A DNA stretch of 43,783 bases from CAZTKP01 sp964614215 (GTDB taxonomy: Bacteria; UBP6; UBA1177). The position numbers were made by a program, and so were the translations under genes. Below, piece by piece: positions 33,484 to 41,486 of this stretch (the first letter of the stretch is position 1; each line of letters begins with the position of its first letter). The notes under the pieces were generated by a model. The model was not told the DNA's origin. It searched no databases and was given only the letters and a program-made list of their open reading frames with translations. Location: contig CAZTKP010000004.1 of assembly GCA_964614215.1 (NCBI GenBank), positions 1 through 43,783 on the forward strand, read 5' to 3'.

Positions 33484-33900
33484 TTACTGAAGAAACCTCA
33501 GATCCATGAACTTAGCTTCAGCTCTGGCGCAGACGAGTCCATTCACAAGAATTTCCGCCTTGAGTCTGTAAAGCGGATACCTTTCATGCACAAGTTCCGC
33601 TGTGATATGAAGCGGTGCATGGAAAGGGATGGGTTTAAGGAATCTGATCTTAAGGTCTGCTGTGACGGCTTCAATGTCCTTTGCGAAAAGACACTGTGTC
33701 ATTGCGCAATCTAAGATAGCACTGGTAACTCCGCCGTGCATGATCCCTGTATAGCCCTGATGTATTGAAGTTCCGGCAAAATCCGTTGAAACAACGTTCT
33801 CGCTTTCCCTTTTAAATTTCAGATGAAACGATGCGGGATTTTTGGGCCCGCACATAATACAGTTTCTATGAGACTTTCTCTCCTTAATGGTCGCAAGCAT
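33484..33900 (-). CDS. PaaI-family hotdog thioesterase
   Basis: 138 aa from ATG 33900 (GGGA upstream; an ATG at 33921 would add seven residues). Hotdog fold with the PaaI-type motif MHGGVTSAILDCAMTQC and the following DLKIRFLKPIPF strand. An N-terminal Cys pair in HRNCIMCGPKNP is common in this subgroup. It probably hydrolyses acyl-CoA. It overlaps the NifX-type gene upstream by 17 nt, so it is cotranscribed with an Fe-S ATPase cluster, where its role is not obvious. Confidence 0.8.
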   Translation of the reverse strand: MLATIKERKSHRNCIMCGPKNPASFHLKFKRESENVVSTDFAGTSIHQGYTGIMHGGVTSAILDCAMTQCLFAKDIEAVTADLKIRFLKPIPFHAPLHITAELVHERYPLYRLKAEILVNGLVCARAEAKFMDLRFLQ

Positions 33901-34222
33901 TTTGTCCCGATCTAAGTTCATTGTTCATAAAAGCGTTCACAAGGTCCTCAGGTGACAGTGCGGGTGCACCGACAATAACCTGAATGTTGTTAGATGTGAA
34001 AAGACTTTGAGCTCTCTGGCCCATTCCACCTGCAATTATCATATTGACGTTCTTCTCTGCAAGCCAGCGTGGAAGAAGTCCCGGCTCATGTGGCGGAGGA
34101 TCAAGCTCTTCCTTTTTAAGTATCTTCTTATTTTCAACATCAAGATCAAGCACTGCAAACTTTGCGCAGTGTCCAAAATGCATGCATAACGCACCGTTTG
34201 CCATTGGGATAGCAACTTTCAT
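33884..34222 (-). CDS. NifX/NifB-type metal-cluster-binding protein
   Basis: 112 aa. MKVAIPMANG and MHFGHCAKFAVLDLD give the conserved start of the MTH1175/orange-protein-like PF02579 fold; GAPALSPEDLVNAFMNNEL is the usual end. Cys13 and the HFGHC cysteine are candidate ligands. AGGTGA precedes the ATG. It lies three bases after the stop of the MinD-type ATPase gene at 34226. Of the four copies this is the one most like the archetypal orange protein. Confidence 0.88.
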   Translation of the reverse strand: MKVAIPMANGALCMHFGHCAKFAVLDLDVENKKILKKEELDPPPHEPGLLPRWLAEKNVNMIIAGGMGQRAQSLFTSNNIQVIVGAPALSPEDLVNAFMNNELRSGQNACDH

Positions 34223-34225
34223 GAT

Positions 34226-35095
34226 TCACCTCACTAATTCTGTCAATTTTGTCCAGATATCTCTCACTTCATCACCAGCTTTGGAATCTCCGGACTCCAC
34301 TATACTAATACCCGAAATCTGCGCTGATGTCACCTTTTTATCATAACTCACCCTGCCTAGAACAGTTGCTCCTTCATTAGCGGCGAGGTTTTCAATTTCC
34401 TGAGCCATTTTGGGGTTTATATCCCACTTGTTAACAACTATAAAAAGTGCGATCCCGAAATGTTTCGCGAGCTTTGAAACTCTATCGTAATCATGTTTTC
34501 CCGATATCGTCGGCTCCGTTATCACAACAACTGCGTCACTTCCTGTGAGCGATGCAATAACAGGACAGCCTATTCCGGGAGGGCCGTCAACAATGAGATA
34601 TTCGCTGTTTCTTTTTTCGGCGATCTCCCTTGCCTCTTTTCTAACTAGACTCACCAGTTTTCCCGAATTTTCAGCTCCTATCCCGAGCTTTGCGTGAACC
34701 ATCGGCCCGTGTCTCGTGTCGGAAATAAACCACTCGCCGCAGTTTCTGTCAGGAAATTCTATTGCTTTTGCCGGACAGAAATGAACGCACACTCCGCAGC
34801 CTTCGCATAAACTTTCCTCTATCTCAAACTTACCTTCTTCACTTTTAACCGCATCAAATCTGCAAAGTTCCTGACACTTGCCGCAGCCCGTACATTTTGA
34901 GCTGTCAATTTGTGCGATGTGACCGCTGATAAAATCATGTCTCTGACGAACTTCGGGAGCAAGAATGAGATGAAGATCGGCCGCATCGACATCGCAGTCT
35001 GCAAAAACTGAATTTTCAGCCAGCGCCGCAAAAGAAGATGTTATGCTCGTCTTACCTGTTCCGCCTTTTCCGCTAATTATCACTATCTCTTTCAA
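34226..35095 (-). CDS. MinD/Mrp-type P-loop ATPase with 2[4Fe-4S] ferredoxin insert, copy 1
   Basis: 289 aa. Deviant Walker A GKGGTGKTS near residue 10, then two ferredoxin-type Cys clusters CTGCGKCQELCRFDA and CEGCGVCVHFCPAKA (about 68-115), then the switch region VDGPPGIGCPVIASL and VVNKWD. This domain insertion defines the MinD-superfamily Fe-S ATPases found in ORP and related loci of anaerobes. It overlaps the sister ATPase by ATGA (35092-35095). Confidence 0.92.
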   Translation of the reverse strand: MKEIVIISGKGGTGKTSITSSFAALAENSVFADCDVDAADLHLILAPEVRQRHDFISGHIAQIDSSKCTGCGKCQELCRFDAVKSEEGKFEIEESLCEGCGVCVHFCPAKAIEFPDRNCGEWFISDTRHGPMVHAKLGIGAENSGKLVSLVRKEAREIAEKRNSEYLIVDGPPGIGCPVIASLTGSDAVVVITEPTISGKHDYDRVSKLAKHFGIALFIVVNKWDINPKMAQEIENLAANEGATVLGRVSYDKKVTSAQISGISIVESGDSKAGDEVRDIWTKLTELVR

Positions 35096-35940
35096 TCTTT
35101 CCTCCCACTGTACCCGATCGACTCAAGGAACCTTCGGATGTCCTTCTTTATTTCCGGCATCGAAAAATCAAGCGACACACCCTTTGAATAGGCCACAGCG
35201 ACCTTTCTACTCTGAGGAATTCTGAGACTTACATCAATATCCTCATCAAGACAGTATTTCTCAACTCTGTCGTCCCCGATGTCATAGCGGTTTATTGCAA
35301 CACTGAAGGGAATTCCCAGACCTCTTACAGTTTCAACTGCAAGCTTCAGATCGTTAAGCCCGAAAGGAGTCGGCTCCGTAACAAGCAGAATATAGTCGGC
35401 ATCGTTTACAGCAGCTATCATCGGACATGAAGTTCCGGGAGGAGAATCGATCACAATAAGACCCTCATCATCCTCAACGGAATTAAGTACAGCCCTGATA
35501 ACAGGTGGAGACATCGCCTTCCCCACATTGAGCTTTCCTTCCGTGAACTCTATGTTTCCCACAGTTGAAAAAGTCAGCTCTCCTGTTTCCTCTTCAATTT
35601 CCGTTATAGCCTTTTCAGGACAGGCAAGCTGACAACCTCCGCAGCTGTGACAAAGGTCCTTAAACACCATAGTTGTAGTACCGCCGATCGAAACTATCGC
35701 ATTGAACTCACAGATCTGCGCACATTTTCCACAGTGAGTACACTTAGTTTCATCAATAACAGGAACTGGAACTGTCACCTTTTCAGTGCGTTTTTCCCTG
35801 ATATCAAGAAAAATGTGGCTGTTCGGCTCCTCAACATCGCAGTCGAGCAGTCTTACCCTGCCCCTGGCACTCTTTGCTATCGCTACGGAAAGGGTGGTCT
35901 TTCCAGTCCCACCCTTCCCTGATGCTATTGCGAGTCTCAT
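35092..35940 (-). CDS. MinD/Mrp-type P-loop ATPase with 2[4Fe-4S] ferredoxin insert, copy 2
   Basis: 282 aa, paralogue of the preceding gene. Walker A GKGGTGKTT, Fe-S clusters CTHCGKCAQICEFNA and CHSCGGCQLACPEKA, then VIDSPPGTSCPMIAA and a base-specificity-like INRYD. The two ATPases probably form a heterodimer, as MinD proteins dimerise over ATP. It overlaps both neighbours by 4 nt (ATGA), so stoichiometric expression is likely. Confidence 0.92.
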   Translation of the reverse strand: MRLAIASGKGGTGKTTLSVAIAKSARGRVRLLDCDVEEPNSHIFLDIREKRTEKVTVPVPVIDETKCTHCGKCAQICEFNAIVSIGGTTTMVFKDLCHSCGGCQLACPEKAITEIEEETGELTFSTVGNIEFTEGKLNVGKAMSPPVIRAVLNSVEDDEGLIVIDSPPGTSCPMIAAVNDADYILLVTEPTPFGLNDLKLAVETVRGLGIPFSVAINRYDIGDDRVEKYCLDEDIDVSLRIPQSRKVAVAYSKGVSLDFSMPEIKKDIRRFLESIGYSGRKD

Positions 35941-36299
35941 AGCCAGTGTCCCTGAACGTTTGCCCCGCCGGAAGCTTTGAGCTCTCCCTTCTTGAACTTC
36001 TCAATTAAATCACTGACCTTGCCGGCTCCGGCGATAAAGATCTCAACACCTGCAGCACTGAGAACCTGAAAAGCCTTGGGACCGCAGTTCTCACAGATCA
36101 GAGCCTTTGCCCCCGATCCTGCAACATTTTGCGCCGACTGGATACCGGCACCCTGAGCGGCATTGAGGTTCTGAAGATTATCGATGATCTCAAAAGTATC
36201 GTTATCCGTTTCGTAGATCATGAACTTGCCCGCACGACCGAAAGTTCTGTTCATCTGATCCTGCAAATTCTCACTCATTACAGGTATTGCCACCTTCAT
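35937..36299 (-). CDS. NifX/NifB-type metal-cluster-binding protein
   Basis: 120 aa, PF02579 fold: MKVAIPVMSENLQDQM, NRTFGRAGKFMIYE, AQNVAGSGAKALICENCGPK and GELKASGGANVQGHW. The NCGPK cysteines and the C-terminal His are candidate ligands. ATGA overlap with the MinD gene; one base after the DUF5320 gene stop. Likely carries or delivers a metal-sulfur cluster to, or from, the ATPases. Confidence 0.9.
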   Translation of the reverse strand: MKVAIPVMSENLQDQMNRTFGRAGKFMIYETDNDTFEIIDNLQNLNAAQGAGIQSAQNVAGSGAKALICENCGPKAFQVLSAAGVEIFIAGAGKVSDLIEKFKKGELKASGGANVQGHWL

Positions 36300-36300
36300 A

Positions 36301-36582
36301 TCATTCTCCTTTTTTCATTTCGCTGATCTGTTTTGCAAGTTCCGCGATCTCTTTCCTAAGAGCCGCAACTTCGCTGCTTGAATTGACAGCCGTCTGGTTC
36401 TGATTAAAACCCGTTCCCATTCCGAAACCTCTTCCGCGACCACGACCCATTCCGCGGCCCATTCCGAAACCGAAGTTCTGATTTACGTTCTGTGCTGTCT
36501 GTCCATCAACAACGCAGAATCCCATACCTTTTCCTGTCATCGGTCCCTGACCCATAGGGCCTGTTCCATTTCTTCCCGGCAT
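36301..36582 (-). CDS. DUF5320-like Gly/Met/Arg-rich small protein
   Basis: 93 aa. Starts MPGRNGTGPMGQGPMTGKGM, the hallmark of DUF5320-type proteins, followed by a Phe-Gly-Met/Arg-rich middle (RGMGRGRGRGFGMG) and a C-terminal helical segment (VAALRKEIAELAKQISEM) that probably forms a coiled coil. Commonly encoded beside NifX and MinD-type genes of anaerobes. Biochemical role unknown. AAGGAGG precedes the ATG. Confidence 0.85.
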   Translation of the reverse strand: MPGRNGTGPMGQGPMTGKGMGFCVVDGQTAQNVNQNFGFGMGRGMGRGRGRGFGMGTGFNQNQTAVNSSSEVAALRKEIAELAKQISEMKKGE

Positions 36583-36595
36583 TATAACCTCCTTC

Positions 36596-36988
36596 TTAAA
36601 AATTATTAAAACGGTTCCTTCGACGTCTTCCTATTCCTCTACCCTGGCCGTCTCTCTTTCCGCAGCCGGGCATTGAAAAGCTGCCGTCCAGCTTTCCTTT
36701 AATGAACGCCTCAGAAACTGTATCGATATCCCCCGAAATAAAGGGAGTTACCTTTATACCTCTGCTTTCAATGAAGAACTGGAAGCGCCTTGAAAGTGCT
36801 CCGCAGACAATATGCGTGACACCGTTTTCCACAAGGGTATCGATCTTTTCATAAGGATCTTCAACGGAAACTGCGACCGTCTGTTCATTCACGATCTTTC
36901 CGTCAGCGATCTCACGGATAATGACAGTTCCCGCCACATCAAAGACAGGAGCTATACGACCGTTCCAAACCGAAAAAGCGACTTTCAT
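36596..36988 (-). CDS. NifX/NifB-type metal-cluster-binding protein with basic tail
   Basis: 130 aa. MKVAFSVWNGRIAPVFDVA opens the PF02579 fold; VTHIVCGALSRRFQFFIESR is the conserved middle. The C-terminus is Gly/Arg-rich (RDGQGRGIGRRRRNRFNNF) and unlike the other copies. First gene of the cluster after the sigma-54 promoter at 37021-37038. GAGGTG precedes the ATG. Confidence 0.88.
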   Translation of the reverse strand: MKVAFSVWNGRIAPVFDVAGTVIIREIADGKIVNEQTVAVSVEDPYEKIDTLVENGVTHIVCGALSRRFQFFIESRGIKVTPFISGDIDTVSEAFIKGKLDGSFSMPGCGKRDGQGRGIGRRRRNRFNNF

Positions 36989-37020
36989 TCTTCACCTCAA
37001 AACAAACATCGGGTGCTAAA

Positions 37021-37038
37021 TTGCAAGAATTGTGCCAA
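37021..37038 (-). promoter_or_regulatory. sigma-54 (-24/-12) promoter of the NifX/MinD cluster
   Basis: Minus strand reads TTGGCACAATTCTTGCAA. The -24 TGGCAC and -12 TTGCA are separated by five bases, so GG and GC are ten bases apart, exactly the sigma-54 consensus. It lies 33 bases upstream of the first NifX-type gene, and a sigma-54 activator gene lies just upstream on the same strand. Confidence 0.88.
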
Positions 37039-37198
37039 GAAAAAGGAGCGTTACAAAAACAAGGCTAAGAGCTTGTTTTCGTTGAAGAAAGGAAAAAGGA
37101 CTTAGAGGACGCAGTGGACATTGTGGACGCAAAAACACAACTGTTTAGCAGGCAAGGCGTCGCGTTTATGCGACTATAATCCTTGAAAAAAGAAAAAC

Positions 37199-38530
37199 TT
37201 ATGGTTTTATATTGAGTTTTTTGATCTTACGGAAGAGTGTGGCTTTGTGGATCTTGAGATCTCTGGCTGTGGCGGCTTTGTTGAAATTGTTCCTTCTAAG
37301 AGCTTCGATTATAAGCTGTTTCTCGGCATCTTTTCTCATGTCCTTTATGCTCCCTGAAACTTTCTTATTTTCGGCGTTTCCTGAAAGTTCAGACGGAAGA
37401 TGTTCTATGCCGATAGTGTCTGTTTCGCAGAGTATGAAAGCTCTTTCGATAATATTTTCAAGTTCACGGATATTGCCGGGATAATCGTAGCCGGAAAGAA
37501 CTGAAAGTACACTGCGAGAGACCGTCTTAATCTTCTTTTTCTGTCTTAAATTGAACTTTTCAATGAAGTTATCGACAAGAAAAGGAATGTCTGCCAGCCT
37601 TTTTCTAAGCGGTGGAAGCTCTATCTCAACGACATTGATACGGTAGTAAAGATCCTGTCTGAAAGTTCCTTCTTCTACCATTTTCCTCAAGTTCCTGTTC
37701 GTCGCAAAAAGGAGTCTGGCGTCAAGTTTTTCAGAAACAGTCGAACCGAGAGGCTGAAAACTGTACTCCTGAAGAACGCGAAGCAGTTTCACCTGAACAG
37801 TCTTTGAGATCTCTCCTATCTCATCAAGAAGAAGCGTTCCGCCTTTTGCGACACTTAACCAGCCTTTTTTATCACGATCAGCACCTGTAAAAGCGCCTTT
37901 TCTGTATCCAAAAAGCTCAGACTCAAGAAGTGTGTCGGGAAATGCTCCGGAGTTAACGGCAACAAAGGGACTTTCTTCATCTTTTCCGTGAGAATGGATC
38001 GCTCTTGCGGCAACCTCCTTTCCAGTTCCGGTCTCTCCGCAGATCAGCACCGGACTTGAACTTCCCGAGACTGCACGGATCATTTCGTTGACCTTATGCA
38101 TTTCGGGACTGAGACTTTTCAGATCACCTGTGAGAACCCTTCCCGAAAGTTCTTTTTTCAGCGCCTCGACCTCTGAAATATCCCTGAAAGTTTCAGCTCC
38201 TCCGATCACTTCTCCATTCTCATCAAAAAGAACCGCAGTGGAAATAGTCACAGGTATCTTGTCACCATCAGAGTTCACGATAAAGCAAGATCTGTCTATT
38301 ACCGGCTCACCTGTTCTTAAAGTTTCCCTCAGAGCGCATCTGCTTTCACACATGCTTGAGCGGAAAACTTCGCAGCACATCATTCCCAGAGCCTGCTTTT
38401 TTCTTACTCCTGTTATCTTTTCGGCAGCCTTATTGAAATATGTTATTTTCCAGTCAAGATCAACTGTGAACACACCGTCACTGATACTTTCCAGAATTGA
38501 TGTTGAGATCTGACTGTCGGAAGTCTTCAT
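37199..38530 (-). CDS. PAS-containing sigma-54-dependent activator, Fis-type HTH
   Basis: 443 aa. N-terminal PAS domain (about 10-120) with clustered cysteines Cys52, 53, 61, 65 and 82, likely to hold an Fe-S or redox sensor. AAA+ domain: GETGTGKE (165-172), GAFTGA (212-217) for sigma-54 contact, LLLDEIGE (233-240), and FRQDLYYRINV. C-terminal Fis-type HTH (NNFNKAATARDLKIHKATLF). It directly precedes the NifX/MinD cluster and its sigma-54 promoter. In Desulfovibrio vulgaris the ORP operons are controlled by sigma-54 and a cognate activator; the same arrangement is seen here. Confidence 0.93.
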   Translation of the reverse strand: MKTSDSQISTSILESISDGVFTVDLDWKITYFNKAAEKITGVRKKQALGMMCCEVFRSSMCESRCALRETLRTGEPVIDRSCFIVNSDGDKIPVTISTAVLFDENGEVIGGAETFRDISEVEALKKELSGRVLTGDLKSLSPEMHKVNEMIRAVSGSSSPVLICGETGTGKEVAARAIHSHGKDEESPFVAVNSGAFPDTLLESELFGYRKGAFTGADRDKKGWLSVAKGGTLLLDEIGEISKTVQVKLLRVLQEYSFQPLGSTVSEKLDARLLFATNRNLRKMVEEGTFRQDLYYRINVVEIELPPLRKRLADIPFLVDNFIEKFNLRQKKKIKTVSRSVLSVLSGYDYPGNIRELENIIERAFILCETDTIGIEHLPSELSGNAENKKVSGSIKDMRKDAEKQLIIEALRRNNFNKAATARDLKIHKATLFRKIKKLNIKP

Positions 38531-38600
38531 TTAAATCTCCGTCGCAAAAATGCTACTATTTAAGAATTATGCTCTAAATTTGAGTGATGTAAAGAAGAAT

Positions 38601-38706
38601 AATAACTCACCCGGACTTCGTAACCTCAGTCCACCCTCTCTTTAAAAAATAGAGGGTTTAACTCCCCTTCTTTCTTGAGAGAAGGGGCTGGGGGATGAGT
38701 TGGGGA
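38601..38706. repeat. palindromic repeat family B, full copy
   Basis: Outer inverted ends AACTCACCC and GGGATGAGTT enclose two hairpins: CCCTCT-...-AGAGGG (38634-38656) and CCCCTTCT-...-AGAAGGGG (38664-38687). A truncated relative is at 2848-2886 upstream of znuA. Lies between the activator gene and the ankyrin gene; no coding potential. It looks like a small non-autonomous palindromic element. Confidence 0.7.
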
Positions 38707-38707
38707 T

Positions 38708-39067
38708 TTAGTGAGCAGCGCCGGAATTGATGAGACAGTGAATTACGTCGTAGCGACGGCATTTCTGTGCGTAGTCAAGAGCTGTCCAGCCGCGACTGTC
38801 CTTGAAATCGATGTCAACCAGACTGTTCTTTAAAAGAAAGGAAACAACACCCGTCTGACCTTTGATGGTCGCGTGAAAGAAAAGGTGATAAGGCTTATCC
38901 TGAAGATCGATATCATCTCCAAAATAGAACTCGTCATCCGTTTCAGCTTCAAGAAGGTATTCCCAGTCAATACCGAGCTCGCCGCTTTCAATTCCGTCCT
39001 TAAGTTTTTTTCTCCAGTCGTTAGCACTGGAGCCTTCAGGATTAATTCCCACTGCCATACAAACCAT
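38708..39067 (-). CDS. small ankyrin-repeat protein
   Basis: About 119 aa from the ATG at 39067 (GGGGG upstream; an in-frame ATG at 39112 would precede it). Cytoplasmic, no signal peptide. One and a half ankyrin repeats are visible: LFFHATIKGQTGVVSFLLKN and DSRGWTALDYAQKCRRYDVI. The N-terminal half is acidic (LLEAETDDEFYFGDDIDL). Probably protein-protein interaction. The partner is unknown. Confidence 0.75.
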   Translation of the reverse strand: MVCMAVGINPEGSSANDWRKKLKDGIESGELGIDWEYLLEAETDDEFYFGDDIDLQDKPYHLFFHATIKGQTGVVSFLLKNSLVDIDFKDSRGWTALDYAQKCRRYDVIHCLINSGAAH

Positions 39068-39153
39068 AATTTTCCCCCAAATATAAAAGTTAACTGGGGG
39101 TAGTTTATTCATTTAACAACATATTGTCAAGAAAAGTAGACTCGAGTGTCAGT

Positions 39154-39720
39154 TTATCGCTCTTTTTCGATCTTCTCTAAAAAGATATCTACTATTTTCT
39201 CCCATGATTTAAGAGACTTATCTTTGAAAGCAGTTTCTGTGATATAAATATTGACCCCTTCACGGATAACATCAAGTGCAAAAAGCAGATCTTCAGTTTC
39301 GGGATTATTTTCATCAAGTTTAAGAACTTTCCGCACCTTCTTTTTAACGATTCCCTTGTTGATCTGAACCTGATCGTCAATATATTTTCCAAAGTCAGGA
39401 TTGACTCGCGCCTCGTTGGCGCACAGAATACTGTAACCCCTGAGAGCAATCTTGTTCTTCTCAAGAAAATCCGCCATTGCATACTGAATATCGATCAGAA
39501 ATTTACGTGCATCGCAACATTCTTCATTAAAGGATGGCGGTCTTATGATAGTAAGAAAGTATAAACATGCTTCCAGCCTGATCTCTTCCATAGTCTTAAA
39601 GTGGTGAAACAGGTTCGCTTTTGAAACACCGACTTCCTCGGCAAGAGATCTTGCGGAAAGCTTTGCAACACCGTTTTTACCGACATACATCAGAGTGGCG
39701 TTCAGGATACGATCCCTCAT
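39154..39720 (-). CDS. TetR-family transcriptional regulator
   Basis: 188 aa from the ATG at 39720, chosen because AGGAG lies five bases before it; upstream GTG and ATG starts lack good sites. The N-terminal HTH is typical (MRDRILNATLMYVGKNG, LSARSLAEEVGVSKANLFHH). The C-terminal ligand-binding part contains paired Cys (EECCDARKF). Divergent from the C25 peptidase operon, with a TetR-type palindrome ACCGAACGTTCGGT at 39929-39942 about 210 bases upstream of its own start and 40 bases before the peptidase. Likely represses the peptidase operon. Confidence 0.9.
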   Translation of the reverse strand: MRDRILNATLMYVGKNGVAKLSARSLAEEVGVSKANLFHHFKTMEEIRLEACLYFLTIIRPPSFNEECCDARKFLIDIQYAMADFLEKNKIALRGYSILCANEARVNPDFGKYIDDQVQINKGIVKKKVRKVLKLDENNPETEDLLFALDVIREGVNIYITETAFKDKSLKSWEKIVDIFLEKIEKER

Positions 39721-39928
39721 TGCCTCTCCTTTCACCAGTCTCATGTCCTTTTTCTTATTCTGAACCATAACTGTTCCAACAACATAAACCAACACATCCA
39801 GTATGCCCTAAAAACCCGCTTTGTAAAGCAAATTATTCAATCATCTTAAAAGGGACAACGTCAAACAAAAACCCAACACACTGTATTTGTTGACTTTTTT
39901 AGTATGGCACGGCAGTTGCATATAAATG

Positions 39929-39942
39929 ACCGAACGTTCGGT
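39929..39942. promoter_or_regulatory. TetR-type operator palindrome
   Basis: ACCGAACGTTCGGT is a perfect 14-base palindrome, the symmetric half-sites typical of TetR-family operators. It lies downstream of TATAAA-like sequence at 39921 and 40 bases upstream of the C25 peptidase ATG. Confidence 0.75.
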
Positions 39943-39982
39943 TAGTTTGTTGGTTTTAACTGTTTTTTCGGAGGAAACGGTC

Positions 39983-41476
39983 ATGAGATGGTTTTTGTTA
40001 ATTTTACTTTTTACGTCAACACTTCTGGCCGAAGCTGACAGGTCTATGATCATTGTCACAACTAACTACATTAAGGAAAATTCAGAAAAACTTGATGGAT
40101 TTATTAAGGAAAAGGAAAAAAGAGGATTTACCATCCTTTTAGCCACTGAAGACCAGTTTGGCGGAGAAGACGTTAAAGGACAGGAAAAGGCCGTGATGAT
40201 CCGTGACTGGTTGAAAACCGTGTACAAGGACTACTCTTTTCTCCTTCTTATCGGTGATCCTCAGCCTAAGTACGGTGAGATCCCTATCGTTCAGGCTGTT
40301 CCCAGAGGTGCCGATGCTCCGGATTATTGTCAGGACAACTTCGGTTTTGTCTGTAACGTGGTCGAAACAGATAACTTTTACAGCGATCTGGATGGCAGCT
40401 GGGACCTTAATGAAAATGGAACTTTCGGAGAGTATGAATTTGATTTCGGTGATAATGGAGTCGATTACGACCCTGAACTTATCGTAGGAAGACTTCCTGT
40501 TTATTACGATGATATGGAAGAGCTCGACAGAATGCTTTCAAACATCATCAACTTCATGAACGAGACAGACGAAGGTATGAGCTACCGTTTTAAGGCGATG
40601 TTCGCAGCCACTTTTGTCTGGTTTAAAGGCTACAACAATCTCGGAACAGTCCGGAATGAAAATAAAGATACAGCAGAAGTCCCCGAATGGATAATCCACA
40701 ACGTTCTTAATAAATATGAAGACACCAGCTACACCAGACTTTATGAAGGTGAAGGCGTTGTTCATAGTGAGTTTGATTACGATAGACCACTTACCAGAGA
40801 GAATTTTATCGATGAATGGGGAAACAACTACGGAATGGTGTTCTGGTTCGGACACGGACTTCCTCAGCACGTTGCAAGGACAGTCTGGGTGGAAGACACC
40901 AACAACAACGAACTTGGTGAGAATAACGAGGTTGAATCAATAACATTTCTGGAATCAGTTGACGGTGAAAAGTTTGAAGTGGAAAAACCTGCCTTTGTCG
41001 CTGCGGAAAGTTGCGAAGTGGGAAGCATTGAAGTTCCTGACAACATTACATCCACCCTGCTTCTGAACAATGCCGCGATCGGCATGATAAGTGCTTCAAA
41101 TGTAAGTGATGACTCCAACACGGACTGGTCAAGCGTGGATAATGAAATAGATACGAACTCTTACGGTATCGATGCACTTGCGGCCTACTTTCTTGACGGA
41201 CTTCTTCAGGGGGATTCAGGTGGAGCGATCTTCGCCAGGAAAAGACACGAGCTTATAACTGAAACAACTATTACCAGAACTCACGAAAATAAGCTGATGA
41301 TCAACTACTTCGGCGACCCGTCTCTCACCCTTTACGATTCTGTAAACGACATCATTGAAACTGAAACACCGGACAATGAAACAACTGATGAAGAAACAGC
41401 TGATAATGAAGTGTCCGATGATGCTTCTATAGAAAATAATGACAACAATGAAGGATGCTCAATAACATTTATTTAA
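39983..41476 (+). CDS. C25-family (gingipain-like) secreted cysteine peptidase with G-C-S-I-T tail
   Basis: 497 aa from the ATG at 39983 (GGAGG eight bases upstream). Sec signal peptide MRWFLLILLFTSTLLAEA. Peptidase C25 features: VTTNYIKENSEKLDGFI opening, a Ca-binding-like DLDGSWDLNENGTFGEYEFD loop, VGRLPVYY, catalytic His291 in WFGHGLPQH and Cys344 in AAESCEVGS. After the catalytic domain comes an acidic Thr/Asp/Glu/Asn linker, and the protein ends NNEGCSITFI, the same kind of tail as the S1 protease at 12885. First gene of an operon with a lipoprotein and a second C25 gene. A TetR-type palindrome sits just upstream of the start. Confidence 0.9.
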   Translation: MRWFLLILLFTSTLLAEADRSMIIVTTNYIKENSEKLDGFIKEKEKRGFTILLATEDQFGGEDVKGQEKAVMIRDWLKTVYKDYSFLLLIGDPQPKYGEIPIVQAVPRGADAPDYCQDNFGFVCNVVETDNFYSDLDGSWDLNENGTFGEYEFDFGDNGVDYDPELIVGRLPVYYDDMEELDRMLSNIINFMNETDEGMSYRFKAMFAATFVWFKGYNNLGTVRNENKDTAEVPEWIIHNVLNKYEDTSYTRLYEGEGVVHSEFDYDRPLTRENFIDEWGNNYGMVFWFGHGLPQHVARTVWVEDTNNNELGENNEVESITFLESVDGEKFEVEKPAFVAAESCEVGSIEVPDNITSTLLLNNAAIGMISASNVSDDSNTDWSSVDNEIDTNSYGIDALAAYFLDGLLQGDSGGAIFARKRHELITETTITRTHENKLMINYFGDPSLTLYDSVNDIIETETPDNETTDEETADNEVSDDASIENNDNNEGCSITFI

Positions 41477-41486
41477 GGAGATTATC

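Noticed and set aside
37100..37198. GC-rich hairpin GTCGC-loop-GCGAC after the activator gene
   Set aside because: Stem is only five bases with no T-run, so not called a terminator; no other support.
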